From Oscillospiraceae bacterium (GTDB lineage: Bacteria > Bacillota > Clostridia > Oscillospirales > Ruminococcaceae): 64,000 bases of DNA. Below are positions 36,427 through 44,903 of this stretch, one piece after another (positions within the stretch are counted from its first letter, which is position 1; each line of letters begins with the position of its first letter). The stretch spans positions 1 through 64,000 of the forward strand of contig JAFTXQ010000005.1 of NCBI GenBank assembly GCA_017461565.1. Reading direction: 5' to 3'. Below the pieces are notes generated by a model. It had not been told where the DNA came from and made no database searches. It was given only the letters and a program-made list of their open reading frames with translations. The position numbers and the translations under genes were made by a program.

Positions 36427-37277
36427 CGCTCACCGCTCCAGTCCCCGCTGTTTATCCTGCGGACGGCTGTCGCACTGTGAGGCACTGCCCTTGAGGCGGT
36501 TTTTTTCGCCGTGGTCTTACCCTTTGCAGTGGTCTTTGCCTTTGCTTTTTTCGTTGCCCTTGCAGGCTTCTCCGCTTTTTCAGGAGAGCGTTCCTCGATA
36601 AGCTGATACAGGCACTCCACCGCTTCGGAAAGTCCGCCAAGGCGGTCAATAAGTCCCTCCCTCACGGCGGTCTCGCCGTTCACCGAGGTGCCCACGTCCA
36701 TCACAAGCTCATCCTTTTCCATCATAAGCTCGCTGAAGCGCTGTGAGGATATCCTGCTGTTGTCCGTTACAAAACGTGTTATACGCTCCTGCATCTTCTC
36801 AAAATAGGACATCGTCTGCGGTACGCCCAGCACCATTCCGTTCATCCGCACGGGATGTATCGTCATAGTCGCCGAGGGCACGATGAAGCTCACCTGTGCG
36901 CTCACTGCGAGCGGCACGCCTATGGAATGTCCTCCCCCGACAACGATAGAAACAGTAGGCTTTGACATCCCTGCAATAAGCTCGGAAATGGCAAGTCCTG
37001 CCTCCACGTCGCCGCCGACAGTATTCAGCACGATGAGCAGACCCTCTATGGTGCAATCCTGCTCGATGGCGACCAGTGCAGGGATTATATGCTCGTACTT
37101 TGTCGTCTTGTTCTGGGGCGGCAGAATATAATGCCCTTCTATCTGCCCGATAATGGTCAGACAATGGATATTGTGACGTGCGTTTGCAGCGGCGATTATG
37201 CCGTTGTCATTGCGGTCTTCCTGCTCTTCCTCATAATTTTCGTTGGTGTGTTCGCTGATAATTATCATTCCTTTCAT
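36423..37277 (-). CDS. tepA: TepA-like ClpP-fold serine protease with Lys/Ala-rich tail
   Basis: About 284 residues; the start is unsure (in-frame ATGs at 37295, 37277 and 37268; none has a well-spaced ribosome site). ClpP/crotonase fold: [20 protein letters not shown], nucleophile Ser in [16 protein letters not shown], His in [14 protein letters not shown]. TepA degrades signal peptides or helps sporulation-time secretion and SASP turnover in Bacillus. The last 45 residues are unusual: [19 protein letters not shown], like a histone H1 tail, and could bind DNA or acidic wall polymers. First gene of the tepA-ylzJ-uppP-ftsK run. Confidence 0.85.
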   Translation of the reverse strand: MKGMIIISEHTNENYEEEQEDRNDNGIIAAANARHNIHCLTIIGQIEGHYILPPQNKTTKYEHIIPALVAIEQDCTIEGLLIVLNTVGGDVEAGLAISELIAGMSKPTVSIVVGGGHSIGVPLAVSAQVSFIVPSATMTIHPVRMNGMVLGVPQTMSYFEKMQERITRFVTDNSRISSQRFSELMMEKDELVMDVGTSVNGETAVREGLIDRLGGLSEAVECLYQLIEERSPEKAEKPARATKKAKAKTTAKGKTTAKKTASRAVPHSATAVRRINSGDWSGER

Positions 37278-37335
37278 GAAACAATATATATCCATATTAT
37301 TTCGTCAGAACAGGCGATTATGCAAACACATTATA

Positions 37336-37364
37336 AGTATAACATATATTGCATTATTTTTCAA
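37336..37364 (-). promoter_or_regulatory. promoter of tepA operon
   Basis: On the minus strand TTGAAA (37359-37364), 17-nt spacer, TATACT (37336-37341). Confidence 0.6.
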
Positions 37365-37413
37365 ATGTTTTTTGACGATTTTTCTGCAAGTCCGAAAAAA
37401 ATTTTATGCTGTA

Positions 37414-37442
37414 TCATAACGCAAAATATACAAGCATATATT
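37414..37442 (+). promoter_or_regulatory. candidate sigma-E promoter of sipL-spoIVA
   Basis: TCATAAC (37414-37420), 14-nt spacer, CATATATT (37435-37442) resembles the mother-cell sigma-E consensus (tcATAtt, then CATACAnT). It ends 48 bp before the SipL-like start. No consensus sigma-A promoter is seen in this direction. Confidence 0.45.
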
Positions 37443-37490
37443 TCACTGAAAGAGCCAAACGAGCCTTTGGACTAAAAGGAGGAACCCAGA

Positions 37491-39041
37491 ATGGAAGAAT
37501 TACGCAGAAACGAGGATATGGTCTGCTTAAACGAGACCGTATTTGACGGACAGGCGGAGCAGGGCGTTGAGCTGGATCACGTACTGCCCGACTATTTTCC
37601 CGAGATATTCAGGATACTAAGCTGCCGACTTACGCCAAAGATAATGTCATACAGCATGGCAGGCGACAACAAGCTTATGCTTGACGGCAAGGTGGAGATA
37701 AAGGTGATGTACCTTGCTGAAAACAGCAGCGAACTTCACTGTATCGAGCAGAATTACACATACACAAAGACAGTGGATCTTGGCAAGAGCCACATCCCTG
37801 CTGACAGTAATGTCACTGTAAAGCTAAGCTCCAAGCCCGATTACTGTAACTGCCGTGCTGTAAGCGGCAGACGCATCGACATCCGTGGCGCTGTAAGCAC
37901 AAAGATCAGCATCTGCGCCGTAAAAAGCTGTACTATGCCGGTGATCCCCAAAAACGTACAGGTAAAAACAAAGGAGATCACCTGCTGCGGCAATGTCAAA
38001 TGCACCGAAAAGCAGTTCAGTATACGTGAGGAGATCGAAACGGGTGCAGGCGGTCTCGGATTTATCGTAAGAAGCACTGCTTCGCCTAAGGTGACAGATA
38101 TACGTGTAATCGCAGACAAAGCTGTGATAAAGGGTGTAGTCACTGTAACAGCAGCGTACGGGCTGCACGACAGCGAGCTTCAGGGCTGCAGGACCATTGA
38201 GCGCATGAGCGCAGATATCCCCGTAAGCCAGATCATTGATATCGACGGTATCGATGAAAGCTTTATCAGTTCGGCATCGCTCGACATACTCAGCTGCGAG
38301 CTGAATTGCAGCAGCGACAGCGGTATCATCGGCTGCAATATACTTGCGGTATGCCGTGTAAGCTGCCATAAGGAAGCGGTTGTAAAGCTTCCGTGTGACG
38401 CTTTCTCAACAGAATACGAGGTAGATCTCACACTCAGGAGAATAAAGCTTATGCAGAACTGCCGAAGCATTGAAAGGCAGCTTAACGTGCGATCCTCCTG
38501 CAGCTATGACGGCGGCGAGATAGAAAGCGTGCTGGACTGCACAGCCGAAGTGTTCAACATGAACTGTACAAGAAACGACGACGGCGGTCTGACACTTGCT
38601 GGCCTTATCTGCTGTCAGGCGCTGTGCAGAAGCTCCGATGGCCTCCCCTGTCACATTGAAAAGCAAGAGGGCTTTGAATGCAGCATACCTGCCGACGACA
38701 TCCCTCAGGATGCTGTTATAAAATTCAATGCCAACTGCACCGAAGCTGACTGCACGATACGCTCTGACGGCACGCTTGACATCACAGCTGAGCTTTCATT
38801 CAATGCAGAGATATGCGGAAGTGTTACGGCCGATCTAGCCGAAAACATCACTGTAATCGAAGATAAACCAAAACACAGTGACACAAACTACGCACTGCGT
38901 ATCTACTATGCAGACGGAACCGAAAGCTGCTGGAACATCGCAAAAAAATACAGTACCTCAGTAGAAGCTATAATGACAGAAAACGAGATAGAGGACGGAG
39001 ATATGCCCCTCAGCGGCATGATACTTATTCCTGCGATCTGA
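37491..39041 (+). CDS. SipL-like SPOCS (DUF3794)-LysM spore morphogenesis protein
   Basis: 516 residues, no signal peptide. N-terminal SPOCS/DUF3794 repeats (DHVLPDYFPEIFRILSC, KVEIKVMYLAENSSELHC) continue to about residue 430; the C-terminus is a LysM domain (ESCWNIAKKYSTSVEAIMTE ... GMILIPAI). This is the architecture of SipL, which in Clostridioides difficile binds SpoIVA through its LysM domain to anchor the coat on the forespore. The next gene is spoIVA, 14 bp downstream, which supports that role. Rich in cysteine (over 30). SD AAAGGAGG. Confidence 0.88.
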   Translation: MEELRRNEDMVCLNETVFDGQAEQGVELDHVLPDYFPEIFRILSCRLTPKIMSYSMAGDNKLMLDGKVEIKVMYLAENSSELHCIEQNYTYTKTVDLGKSHIPADSNVTVKLSSKPDYCNCRAVSGRRIDIRGAVSTKISICAVKSCTMPVIPKNVQVKTKEITCCGNVKCTEKQFSIREEIETGAGGLGFIVRSTASPKVTDIRVIADKAVIKGVVTVTAAYGLHDSELQGCRTIERMSADIPVSQIIDIDGIDESFISSASLDILSCELNCSSDSGIIGCNILAVCRVSCHKEAVVKLPCDAFSTEYEVDLTLRRIKLMQNCRSIERQLNVRSSCSYDGGEIESVLDCTAEVFNMNCTRNDDGGLTLAGLICCQALCRSSDGLPCHIEKQEGFECSIPADDIPQDAVIKFNANCTEADCTIRSDGTLDITAELSFNAEICGSVTADLAENITVIEDKPKHSDTNYALRIYYADGTESCWNIAKKYSTSVEAIMTENEIEDGDMPLSGMILIPAI

Positions 39042-39055
39042 AAAGGAGAACAAAC

Positions 39056-40531
39056 ATGAACAATTCCATCTATTCCGATATCGCCCGTCGCACAGGCGGC
39101 AATATATACCTCGGCATCGTAGGTCCTGTACGCTCGGGAAAATCCACATTCATCAGCAAATTCATGAACACTCTCATCATCCCAAATATCAGCGACGACT
39201 ACCGCAAGGAACGTGCAAATGACGAGCTTCCACAGTCATCTGCGGGAAAGACCATCATGACCACCGAGCCGAAATTCGTCCCCGAGGAGGCGGTGTCCGT
39301 CACCATTGAGGACGGTGTTACAATGAACGTGCGCCTTATCGACTGCGTAGGCTACATAATCCCCAGTGCTATCGGCTATATTGAGAATGAGGCACCGAGG
39401 ATGGTAGCAACGCCCTGGTTTGAGGAGGAGATACCCTTCAATATGGCGGCGGAGGTAGGCACACGAAAGGTAATCACGGAGCACTCTACTATCGGTATCG
39501 TTGTCACCACTGACGGAAGCATCACCGATATTCCACGTGAAGAGTACGAAGTCGCCGAGGAACGCATCATTTCGGAGCTTTCCGAAATAAACAAGCCGTT
39601 TGTGGTGCTTCTCAACTGTCAGGAGCCGTCATCCGACGACAGCACAAAACTCGCCGCAGAACTGACGGAGAAATATGGTACATCGGTCATCCCCGTAAAC
39701 TGCCTTGAGCTTGACGAGGAAAAGATAAAAGCCATCCTCGGCGAGGTGCTGCTGAAATTCCCCGTGTGCGAGGTGGATATCAGTATGCCCAAGTGGATAA
39801 ACGCCCTTGAAAAGGAGCACTGGCTGAAACGCTCGGTATTTGACTGCATCAAGGAGGCAGCCGCTGACATTCACGGCATCAGCGACATCAAAAAAGCCGC
39901 AGAGAAAATGTCGGAGTGCGAATATATCGACAGTGCGTCGCTTTCCTCCCTCGACCTTGGCACGGGCACGGGAGTAATCAGCGTAGGACTAAGGAACGAG
40001 CTGTTCTTTAAGATACTCGGCGAGGCAACAGGGCTGGTGCTTGCAGACGAAGGCGACCTTATGGCGTGCATGATAGAGCTTGCCGCCACCAAACGCAGAT
40101 ACGAGCGTGTACGCACCGCTCTCGATGAGGTGGAAGCAACAGGCTACGGAATCGTACTCCCAACAATGGAAGAAATGAGCCTTGAAGAGCCTGAGATAAT
40201 CAAACAGGGCGGCAAATACGGCGTGCGCCTTAAGGCGAGTGCACCATCCATCCACATGATGTCCGCCAACATTACTACCGAGATCAATCCCATCGTGGGA
40301 AGCGAAAAACAGAGCGAGGAGCTTGTGTCCTATCTCCTCACCGATTTCGAGGAAAATCCCACAAGGATATGGGAGAGCAATATCTTCGGCAAATCCCTGC
40401 ATGACCTTGTCAACGAAGGTCTGCACAACAAGCTTTATCGTATGCCCACAGACGCCCGCATGAAGCTGCAGGAGACCATCCAGCGTATCATCAACGACGG
40501 CTGCGGAGGGCTGATCTGCATTATCCTGTAA
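39056..40531 (+). CDS. spoIVA: stage IV sporulation protein A
   Basis: 491 residues. N-terminal TRAFAC-like ATPase: DIARRTGGNIYLGIVGPVRS with Walker A GPVRSGKST, KTIMTTEPKFVPEEAV around the Sensor region, and VRLIDCVGYIIPSA (Walker B-like). The C-terminus (TDARMKLQETIQRIIN DGCGG) is the conserved membrane-binding end. SpoIVA polymerises with ATP hydrolysis on the forespore surface as the coat basement layer. SD AAAGGAG; co-transcribed with the SipL-like gene. Confidence 0.97.
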   Translation: MNNSIYSDIARRTGGNIYLGIVGPVRSGKSTFISKFMNTLIIPNISDDYRKERANDELPQSSAGKTIMTTEPKFVPEEAVSVTIEDGVTMNVRLIDCVGYIIPSAIGYIENEAPRMVATPWFEEEIPFNMAAEVGTRKVITEHSTIGIVVTTDGSITDIPREEYEVAEERIISELSEINKPFVVLLNCQEPSSDDSTKLAAELTEKYGTSVIPVNCLELDEEKIKAILGEVLLKFPVCEVDISMPKWINALEKEHWLKRSVFDCIKEAAADIHGISDIKKAAEKMSECEYIDSASLSSLDLGTGTGVISVGLRNELFFKILGEATGLVLADEGDLMACMIELAATKRRYERVRTALDEVEATGYGIVLPTMEEMSLEEPEIIKQGGKYGVRLKASAPSIHMMSANITTEINPIVGSEKQSEELVSYLLTDFEENPTRIWESNIFGKSLHDLVNEGLHNKLYRMPTDARMKLQETIQRIINDGCGGLICIIL

Positions 40532-40533
40532 AT

Positions 40534-40565
40534 AAAGACCGCACAGTGTTTCCTGTGCGGTCTTT
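40534..40565 (+). terminator. terminator of sipL-spoIVA
   Basis: Thirteen-base-pair arms aaagaccgcacag / ctgtgcggtcttt, starting 2 bp after the stop codon. The T-run is the stem end (TCTTTCC). Confidence 0.75.
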
Positions 40566-40583
40566 CCAATTTCAGCCATGCTA

Positions 40584-40612
40584 TTGACAAATCTTATCTG
40601 ATATGTTATAAT
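40584..40612 (+). promoter_or_regulatory. promoter of Fur-family gene
   Basis: TTGACA (40584-40589), 17-nt spacer, TATAAT (40607-40612): perfect consensus, 41 bp before the start. Confidence 0.85.
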
Positions 40613-40615
40613 ATC

Positions 40616-40634
40616 GATAACAATTACTATTATG
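40616..40634. promoter_or_regulatory. candidate Fur/PerR box
   Basis: The A/T-rich imperfect palindrome gataacaattactattat lies just after the -10 and agrees with about 12 of 19 positions of the Fur box. Its position fits autoregulation. Confidence 0.35.
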
Positions 40635-40653
40635 CTTATCAGAAAGGGTAGCT

Positions 40654-41040
40654 ATGAAATTCTCAAAACAGCGTGAGCTTATATTGAATCAGGTTAAAAG
40701 CTTTCCCATACATCCTACTGCAGATCAGGTATACTCTGCGCTGAAGCAGAGCAATCCCAGTCTGAGTCTCGGCACAGTGTACCGCAATCTCAATCTTTTA
40801 AGCGAGATGGGTATGCTGCTTAAGATACGAATCGCTGACGGCAGTGACCGATTCGACGGCAGGACGGACTGCCACTATCACATGGTGTGCGACAGATGCA
40901 CTCAGGTGTTCGATGTGGAGCTTTCTGAGCTTGACTCGCTCAATGAAGTGGTCTCACAAAAATACGGGCATGAGCTTACTGTTGTTACGCTAAATCTAAA
41001 CGGTATATGCTGTAATTGCCGCAAGGCTGAGCAGAACTAA
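40654..41040 (+). CDS. Fur-family metalloregulator, PerR-like
   Basis: 128 residues. Winged helix HPTADQVYSALKQSNPSLSLGTVYRNLNLLSE; hinge ADGSDRFDG; metal site DCHYHMVCDRC and GICCNCRKAEQN, the two CxxC pairs that bind structural zinc. The short length and the RFDG-x4-HYH pattern are closer to PerR than to Fur, suggesting peroxide sensing through His oxidation, but Zur or Fur cannot be excluded. SD AAAGGG. Monocistronic, with a shared terminator downstream. Confidence 0.85.
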   Translation: MKFSKQRELILNQVKSFPIHPTADQVYSALKQSNPSLSLGTVYRNLNLLSEMGMLLKIRIADGSDRFDGRTDCHYHMVCDRCTQVFDVELSELDSLNEVVSQKYGHELTVVTLNLNGICCNCRKAEQN

Positions 41041-41047
41041 AAAATTT

Positions 41048-41070
41048 GACCTCCCCGCAGTGGGGAGGTC
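41048..41070. terminator. bidirectional terminator
   Basis: Nine-base-pair arms gacctcccc / ggggaggtc between the convergent Fur-family and SASP genes, with CTTTTGCTTTTT on one side and AAATTTTTT on the other. Confidence 0.85.
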
Positions 41071-41089
41071 CTTTTGCTTTTTAGGAAGA

Positions 41090-41293
41090 TCAGCTGTTAG
41101 AAGAGGATGCTGTACCACCGTTAGCCTGCTTGTAGGAGTTGATCATATCCTTTACCATCTGACCGCCGATGGAGCCTGCCTGCTTGGAGGTGAGGTCGCC
41201 GTTGTAGCCGTTGTTCAGTGCTACGCCTACTTCACTTGCTGCCTGCATCTTGATGCTGTTGAGTGCGGATTTATTCTGCTTGTTGGAAGCCAT
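41090..41293 (-). CDS. alpha/beta-type small acid-soluble spore protein
   Basis: 67 residues. Start at 41293 is set by AAGGAG 9 nt upstream; the longer upstream frame is not coding. The protein begins MASNKQNKSALNSIKMQ and contains ASEVGVALN, the GPR protease cleavage region, and the DNA-binding motif SKQAGSIGGQMVKDMI. It coats forespore DNA as an A-like form, protecting against UV and heat, and is degraded on germination. Expression should depend on sigma-G; no convincing promoter could be placed. A small hairpin (aaggac/gtcctt, 41367-41385) lies upstream. Confidence 0.93.
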   Translation of the reverse strand: MASNKQNKSALNSIKMQAASEVGVALNNGYNGDLTSKQAGSIGGQMVKDMINSYKQANGGTASSSNS

Positions 41294-41442
41294 AATTATA
41301 TTCTCCTTAGATCTGTTCATAATAAGAGCATTTATACAAATCATCTTGTAAAGCTCGTTTTTTCTCAAGGACTTCTTTCGTCCTTGCAGTAGTATTATTA
41401 TCGGCTCAAAAAAAAATATTAAAGGAAATTGTATGAAAAAAC

Positions 41443-41471
41443 AAGGCAGTACGCTGAAAACGTACCGCCTT
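41443..41471 (-). terminator. terminator of mtnA-mtaD operon
   Basis: Eleven-base-pair arms aaggcagtacg / cgtaccgcctt (one mismatch); on the minus strand followed by GTTTTTTC. It starts 22 bp past the deaminase stop. Confidence 0.85.
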
Positions 41472-41492
41472 GATAATTTATTTTGATGATCG

Positions 41493-42761
41493 TCAATCAC
41501 AGATCTCACGGGCGAGCTTATTTGCACGTGCGTAGATCTCGTTTTCATCAACGGTGAGGAACTTGCCATCCTCATACAGTATCTTTCCGTTTACAACTGT
41601 CATGCAGATATTCTGCTTGCTGCCGGCATAGACAAGGTTCTTTGCGATATTGTGTATCGGCTGCATATTAGGCTTGTTAAGATCGATAACCGCAAAGTCT
41701 GCACACTTGCCCTCTGCGAGAACATCGCAATCCTTTAATCCCATAGCAAGCGCACCGCCCTTTGTTGCCATTTCCACAACATCAAAAGCAGGACAAGCGG
41801 ATGCGTCCATCTCTTTAACTTTCTGGAGTGCTGTCACAAGAAACATCTCACGGAACATATCAAGGCAGTTGTTGCTTGCCGCACCGTCTGTACCGATAGC
41901 GAAATTCTTCATACCTGCACGTTTCATCTCGCAGATGGGAGCAATTCCGCTGGCAAGCTTAAGGTTAGAGGAGGGATTTGTAACCATCCACAGACCCTTG
42001 TCACGATAGATCTGCATATCCTTTTCATCGAACCATACACAATGGAAGCCGCCTCCGCCGTATTCAAGCATGCCAAGCTTATCAAAAAGCTGTGTGGGTG
42101 TCATGCCGTATCGCTCGATACATCCGTTTACCTCGGACTTTGTTTCGCTGTTGTGAGTATACATAGGCGCCTTGTACTTCTGAGACAGCGCTGCCATTCC
42201 CTCCAGCGTCTCACGCTTTGTTGTATACTCCGCATGGAAGCCAAGCTGATAAGAAACCAGCTCGTTATAATCATTGAATTTGTTGTACTCCTCCTCAACA
42301 CCCTCGACAGTGCCGCCGAAGTCGTTGATAGAGCCGCACAGAACAGTCCTGTAACCCATATCTACGTTGGCTTTTGCGTAGCTGTCAAGCTTGAAGTACA
42401 TATCAAAGCTGGAAGTGATACCACTGCTGAGGTACTCCATATTGGCAAGCTGGGTGAATACGTAGATAGCTTCCTCGGTGAGCTTTGCCTCGTGCGGGAA
42501 AACCTGATCGTACAGCCACTCATTGAGGGGCAGATCATCCGCAAAGGAGCGCAGGAACGTCATAGCGCCGTGGGTATGGGCATTCTTAAAGCCTGGGATA
42601 ATGAGCTTGCCGTTAAGGTCTATCTCACGATCAAAGCCCCCCTGCTCTGCTTTGGCTTCGCCTACGTAGGTTATTTTGCCGCCGTCAGTGTGAAGCTCGC
42701 CGTCGATGATGCTTTCATCAGCCATCGTCATTATCTTTGCGTTGTAAAATCTGAGTTTCAT
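41493..42761 (-). CDS. amidohydrolase, MTA/SAH deaminase-like
   Basis: 422 residues. Metal-dependent TIM-barrel amidohydrolase: IIPGFKNAHTHGAMTFLRSF (HxH motif and the substrate loop typical of MtaD/SAH deaminases), MYTHNSETKSEVNGC, GFHCVWFDEKDM, and IGTDGAASNNCLDM (metal Asp). It probably deaminates methylthioadenosine or S-adenosylhomocysteine to the inosine form. The neighbour mtnA, acting on methylthioribose-1-phosphate, supports a role in methylthio-nucleoside salvage. SD AAGGAG at 7 nt. Confidence 0.85.
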   Translation of the reverse strand: MKLRFYNAKIMTMADESIIDGELHTDGGKITYVGEAKAEQGGFDREIDLNGKLIIPGFKNAHTHGAMTFLRSFADDLPLNEWLYDQVFPHEAKLTEEAIYVFTQLANMEYLSSGITSSFDMYFKLDSYAKANVDMGYRTVLCGSINDFGGTVEGVEEEYNKFNDYNELVSYQLGFHAEYTTKRETLEGMAALSQKYKAPMYTHNSETKSEVNGCIERYGMTPTQLFDKLGMLEYGGGGFHCVWFDEKDMQIYRDKGLWMVTNPSSNLKLASGIAPICEMKRAGMKNFAIGTDGAASNNCLDMFREMFLVTALQKVKEMDASACPAFDVVEMATKGGALAMGLKDCDVLAEGKCADFAVIDLNKPNMQPIHNIAKNLVYAGSKQNICMTVVNGKILYEDGKFLTVDENEIYARANKLAREICD

Positions 42762-42831
42762 AAAATTACTCCTTAATTATTACTGTTATGTATACATTTT
42801 AACCGATTTTTCACTGTACGTCAAGACATAG

Positions 42832-43884
42832 TTACAGGAAAAGCTTTGCAAGGCTCTCAGTGTAAGGATATCTTGCTATTCCCTTTTCGGTGATTATCGC
42901 AGTGATAAGCTCTGCGTCCGTCACATCAAACGCAGGATTGAAGCACTTCACCTCAGCCTCGGCTACGGGCTTTTCAAAAAACATAGTTTTTATCTCGTCG
43001 CCGCTGCGCTCCTCGATAACGATATCATCTCCGCTTCTGCAACTGAAATCTATCGTAGAAGACGGGCAGAACACATAGAATGGCACGCCGTGGTACTTCG
43101 CATTCACCGCAACGGAGCGTGTGCCGATCTTATTGGCAGTGTCGCCGTTTGCTGCTACCCTGTCGCAGCCCACAAAGCAGGCATTTATCTTACCCTGTTT
43201 CATGAGAAGCGAGGCGGCGTTGTCACAGATGAGCGTCACATCTATACCTGCGTGGTTAAGCTCAAAGGAAGTAAGCCTTGCACCCTGTAAAAGCGGTCTT
43301 GTTTCGTCAGTGAACACCTTGAACTCGTAGCCAAGCTCCTTGCCGAGGAGAAGCGTTCCCAGTCCTGTGCCGTACTCGGTCGCCGCAAGGGCACCTGCAT
43401 TACAATGGGTGAGTATTCCGTCTCCGTTTTTCACAAGGGTCAGTCCGTTTTCAGAAATCGCACGGCACATAGCACGATCCTCGTTATAGACAGCCATGCA
43501 CTCTGCTTTAAGAAGCGGAAGAAGCTGCGACTTTACAAGCCCCGTATGGTTATGAACCACTGCAAGCATACGTTTTACTGCGAAGCTGAGATTCACCGCT
43601 GTGGGACGTGAGGAATCAAGATAAGCACCGATACGCTCCATTTCTCCAAGGAACGCATCATAGTCCTCGTCGGATATCTGTTGCGCAAGTACGTACATTC
43701 CGAAGCCTGCCGCAACGCCTATTGCAGGTGCGCCACGGACACGAAGGCTGAATATCGCCTCCCATATATCTTCTGCTTTTTCAAGGCGGAGATATTTGAT
43801 TGTATTGGGAAGCAGCGTCTGATCTATTATCTCCACTGCACCGCCGTCTTCGGAAAGTCTTACTGTAAAAAGCTTTTCGTTCAT
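42832..43884 (-). CDS. mtnA: S-methyl-5-thioribose-1-phosphate isomerase
   Basis: 350 residues of the eIF2B-like MtnA family: [35 protein letters not shown], the catalytic Cys region [21 protein letters not shown], and [18 protein letters not shown] with the catalytic Asp. It converts methylthioribose-1-phosphate to methylthioribulose-1-phosphate in methionine salvage; no mtnB, C or D genes are here, so in this anaerobe it may act in another shunt. SD GGAG. Upstream of and co-directional with the deaminase. Confidence 0.95.
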   Translation of the reverse strand: MNEKLFTVRLSEDGGAVEIIDQTLLPNTIKYLRLEKAEDIWEAIFSLRVRGAPAIGVAAGFGMYVLAQQISDEDYDAFLGEMERIGAYLDSSRPTAVNLSFAVKRMLAVVHNHTGLVKSQLLPLLKAECMAVYNEDRAMCRAISENGLTLVKNGDGILTHCNAGALAATEYGTGLGTLLLGKELGYEFKVFTDETRPLLQGARLTSFELNHAGIDVTLICDNAASLLMKQGKINACFVGCDRVAANGDTANKIGTRSVAVNAKYHGVPFYVFCPSSTIDFSCRSGDDIVIEERSGDEIKTMFFEKPVAEAEVKCFNPAFDVTDAELITAIITEKGIARYPYTESLAKLFL

Positions 43885-43901
43885 AGTATGGCTCCTATAA
43901 A

Positions 43902-43930
43902 TATTGCGGCAAGAAAAACTCGCCGCAATA
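43902..43930 (-). terminator. hairpin between cobW-like gene and mtnA
   Basis: A perfect 9-bp stem (tattgcggc / gccgcaata) with an 11-nt loop lies 5 bp after the GTPase stop and 17 bp before mtnA. On the minus strand it is followed by TTTATAGG, so it could be a partial terminator or processing site separating the two halves of the transcript. Confidence 0.5.
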
Positions 43931-43935
43931 GAATT

Positions 43936-44883
43936 TTAGTTGAAATAAACAAGCTCTGTATCAGCCTTTTCGGTGGGTGCAATATCTGTGGCAACAAGCA
44001 CAGGTCCTGTACCCTTGTATGCAGACTGCTTCTCGGAGATTATCTCGCCGCAGACCTCTACCCACTCGCCATCGGCAAACTTCTTGCCCTCGGGAGTCTT
44101 TACAAGTATGCCGATGACTGCGATATCATCCGCACAGCAGGTCATAGCACGGCGTGAGATAACGAAATATCCCTCTGGAATATTGGACGCACGGTACACC
44201 ATTCCCCTTACACGGACATTTTTGCCCTTGTAGCGGGGAGCGTTACTCATGATATCAATATACCACAGACCGAAATCGTCATGGATGATATCGATAGGAT
44301 CAGCCTTTACATCAAAAGGCATATCATCCTCACCCTGGAAGCCCTGCTCCACAGTGCCGTCGTTATACTCAAACATCATCTCTATGCGTGGATTGAGTGC
44401 CTTTGTGGAACGGCGCAGACGCTTCTTATCGATATTGTTCTTATCACAGCGGTTGAATATGAGTATATCCGCAACTGCAATATTATCGGAAAGAAGCTGA
44501 CGCATATTGTTCATATACACGTCATACTTTGAATGATCCATGAACATGAAGATCTGATAGAATATCCAGTTCTTGGGTGCCTTGACAGCCATGTTGCGCA
44601 GACTCCACATACCGTTGAACTCGATAAGTATCTGATCGGGCTTGTGCTTTATAACAAGATTTGTAAGGTACTCCTCGTTGAAGTCCTCCTCATCCTCGAC
44701 AAACTCAACAACAGCTTTAGCGGACTTGAGAAGCTTTTCCTCATACTCCACCTCGCCGTCCTCACAAGCGATCACAAGGGTCTTCTTGCCCCTGCTGAAC
44801 TGCTTGTCGCTGATGGTATCAAGAATAAATGAGGTCTTTCCGCTCTCAAGAAAGCCTGTTATAAGATATACGGGTAATTCCAT
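43936..44883 (-). CDS. CobW-type GTPase fused to a YcgQ/TIGR03943-like C-terminal domain
   Basis: 315 residues. N-terminal P-loop GTPase: VYLITGFLESGKTSFILDTI (Walker A), LVIACEDGEVEYEE, FNRCDKNNIDKKRLRRSTKA (NKxD-like). It lacks the CxCC motif of its neighbour. Residues about 205-315 (APRYKGKNVRVRGMVYRASN, SRRAMTCCADDIAVIGILVK, GEWVEVCGEIISE) resemble the C-terminal OB-like domain of YcgQ/TIGR03943 proteins, which normally pair with YcgR-type permeases. A metal-delivery or metal-sensing role is likely. Starts 20 bp after the His-rich GTPase gene. Confidence 0.75.
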   Translation of the reverse strand: MELPVYLITGFLESGKTSFILDTISDKQFSRGKKTLVIACEDGEVEYEEKLLKSAKAVVEFVEDEEDFNEEYLTNLVIKHKPDQILIEFNGMWSLRNMAVKAPKNWIFYQIFMFMDHSKYDVYMNNMRQLLSDNIAVADILIFNRCDKNNIDKKRLRRSTKALNPRIEMMFEYNDGTVEQGFQGEDDMPFDVKADPIDIIHDDFGLWYIDIMSNAPRYKGKNVRVRGMVYRASNIPEGYFVISRRAMTCCADDIAVIGILVKTPEGKKFADGEWVEVCGEIISEKQSAYKGTGPVLVATDIAPTEKADTELVYFN

Positions 44884-44903
44884 GATAATGCTACCTCACT
44901 TTA

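Noticed and set aside
41294-41420. sigma-G promoter for the SASP gene
   Set aside because: TGTATA-17-CAGATCT looked possible but would place the transcript start inside the ribosome site, so it cannot work.
41294-41575. N-terminal extension of the SASP frame (161 codons in total)
   Set aside because: The ribosome site and SASP homology begin at 41293; the extension overlaps the deaminase 3' end and its terminator.
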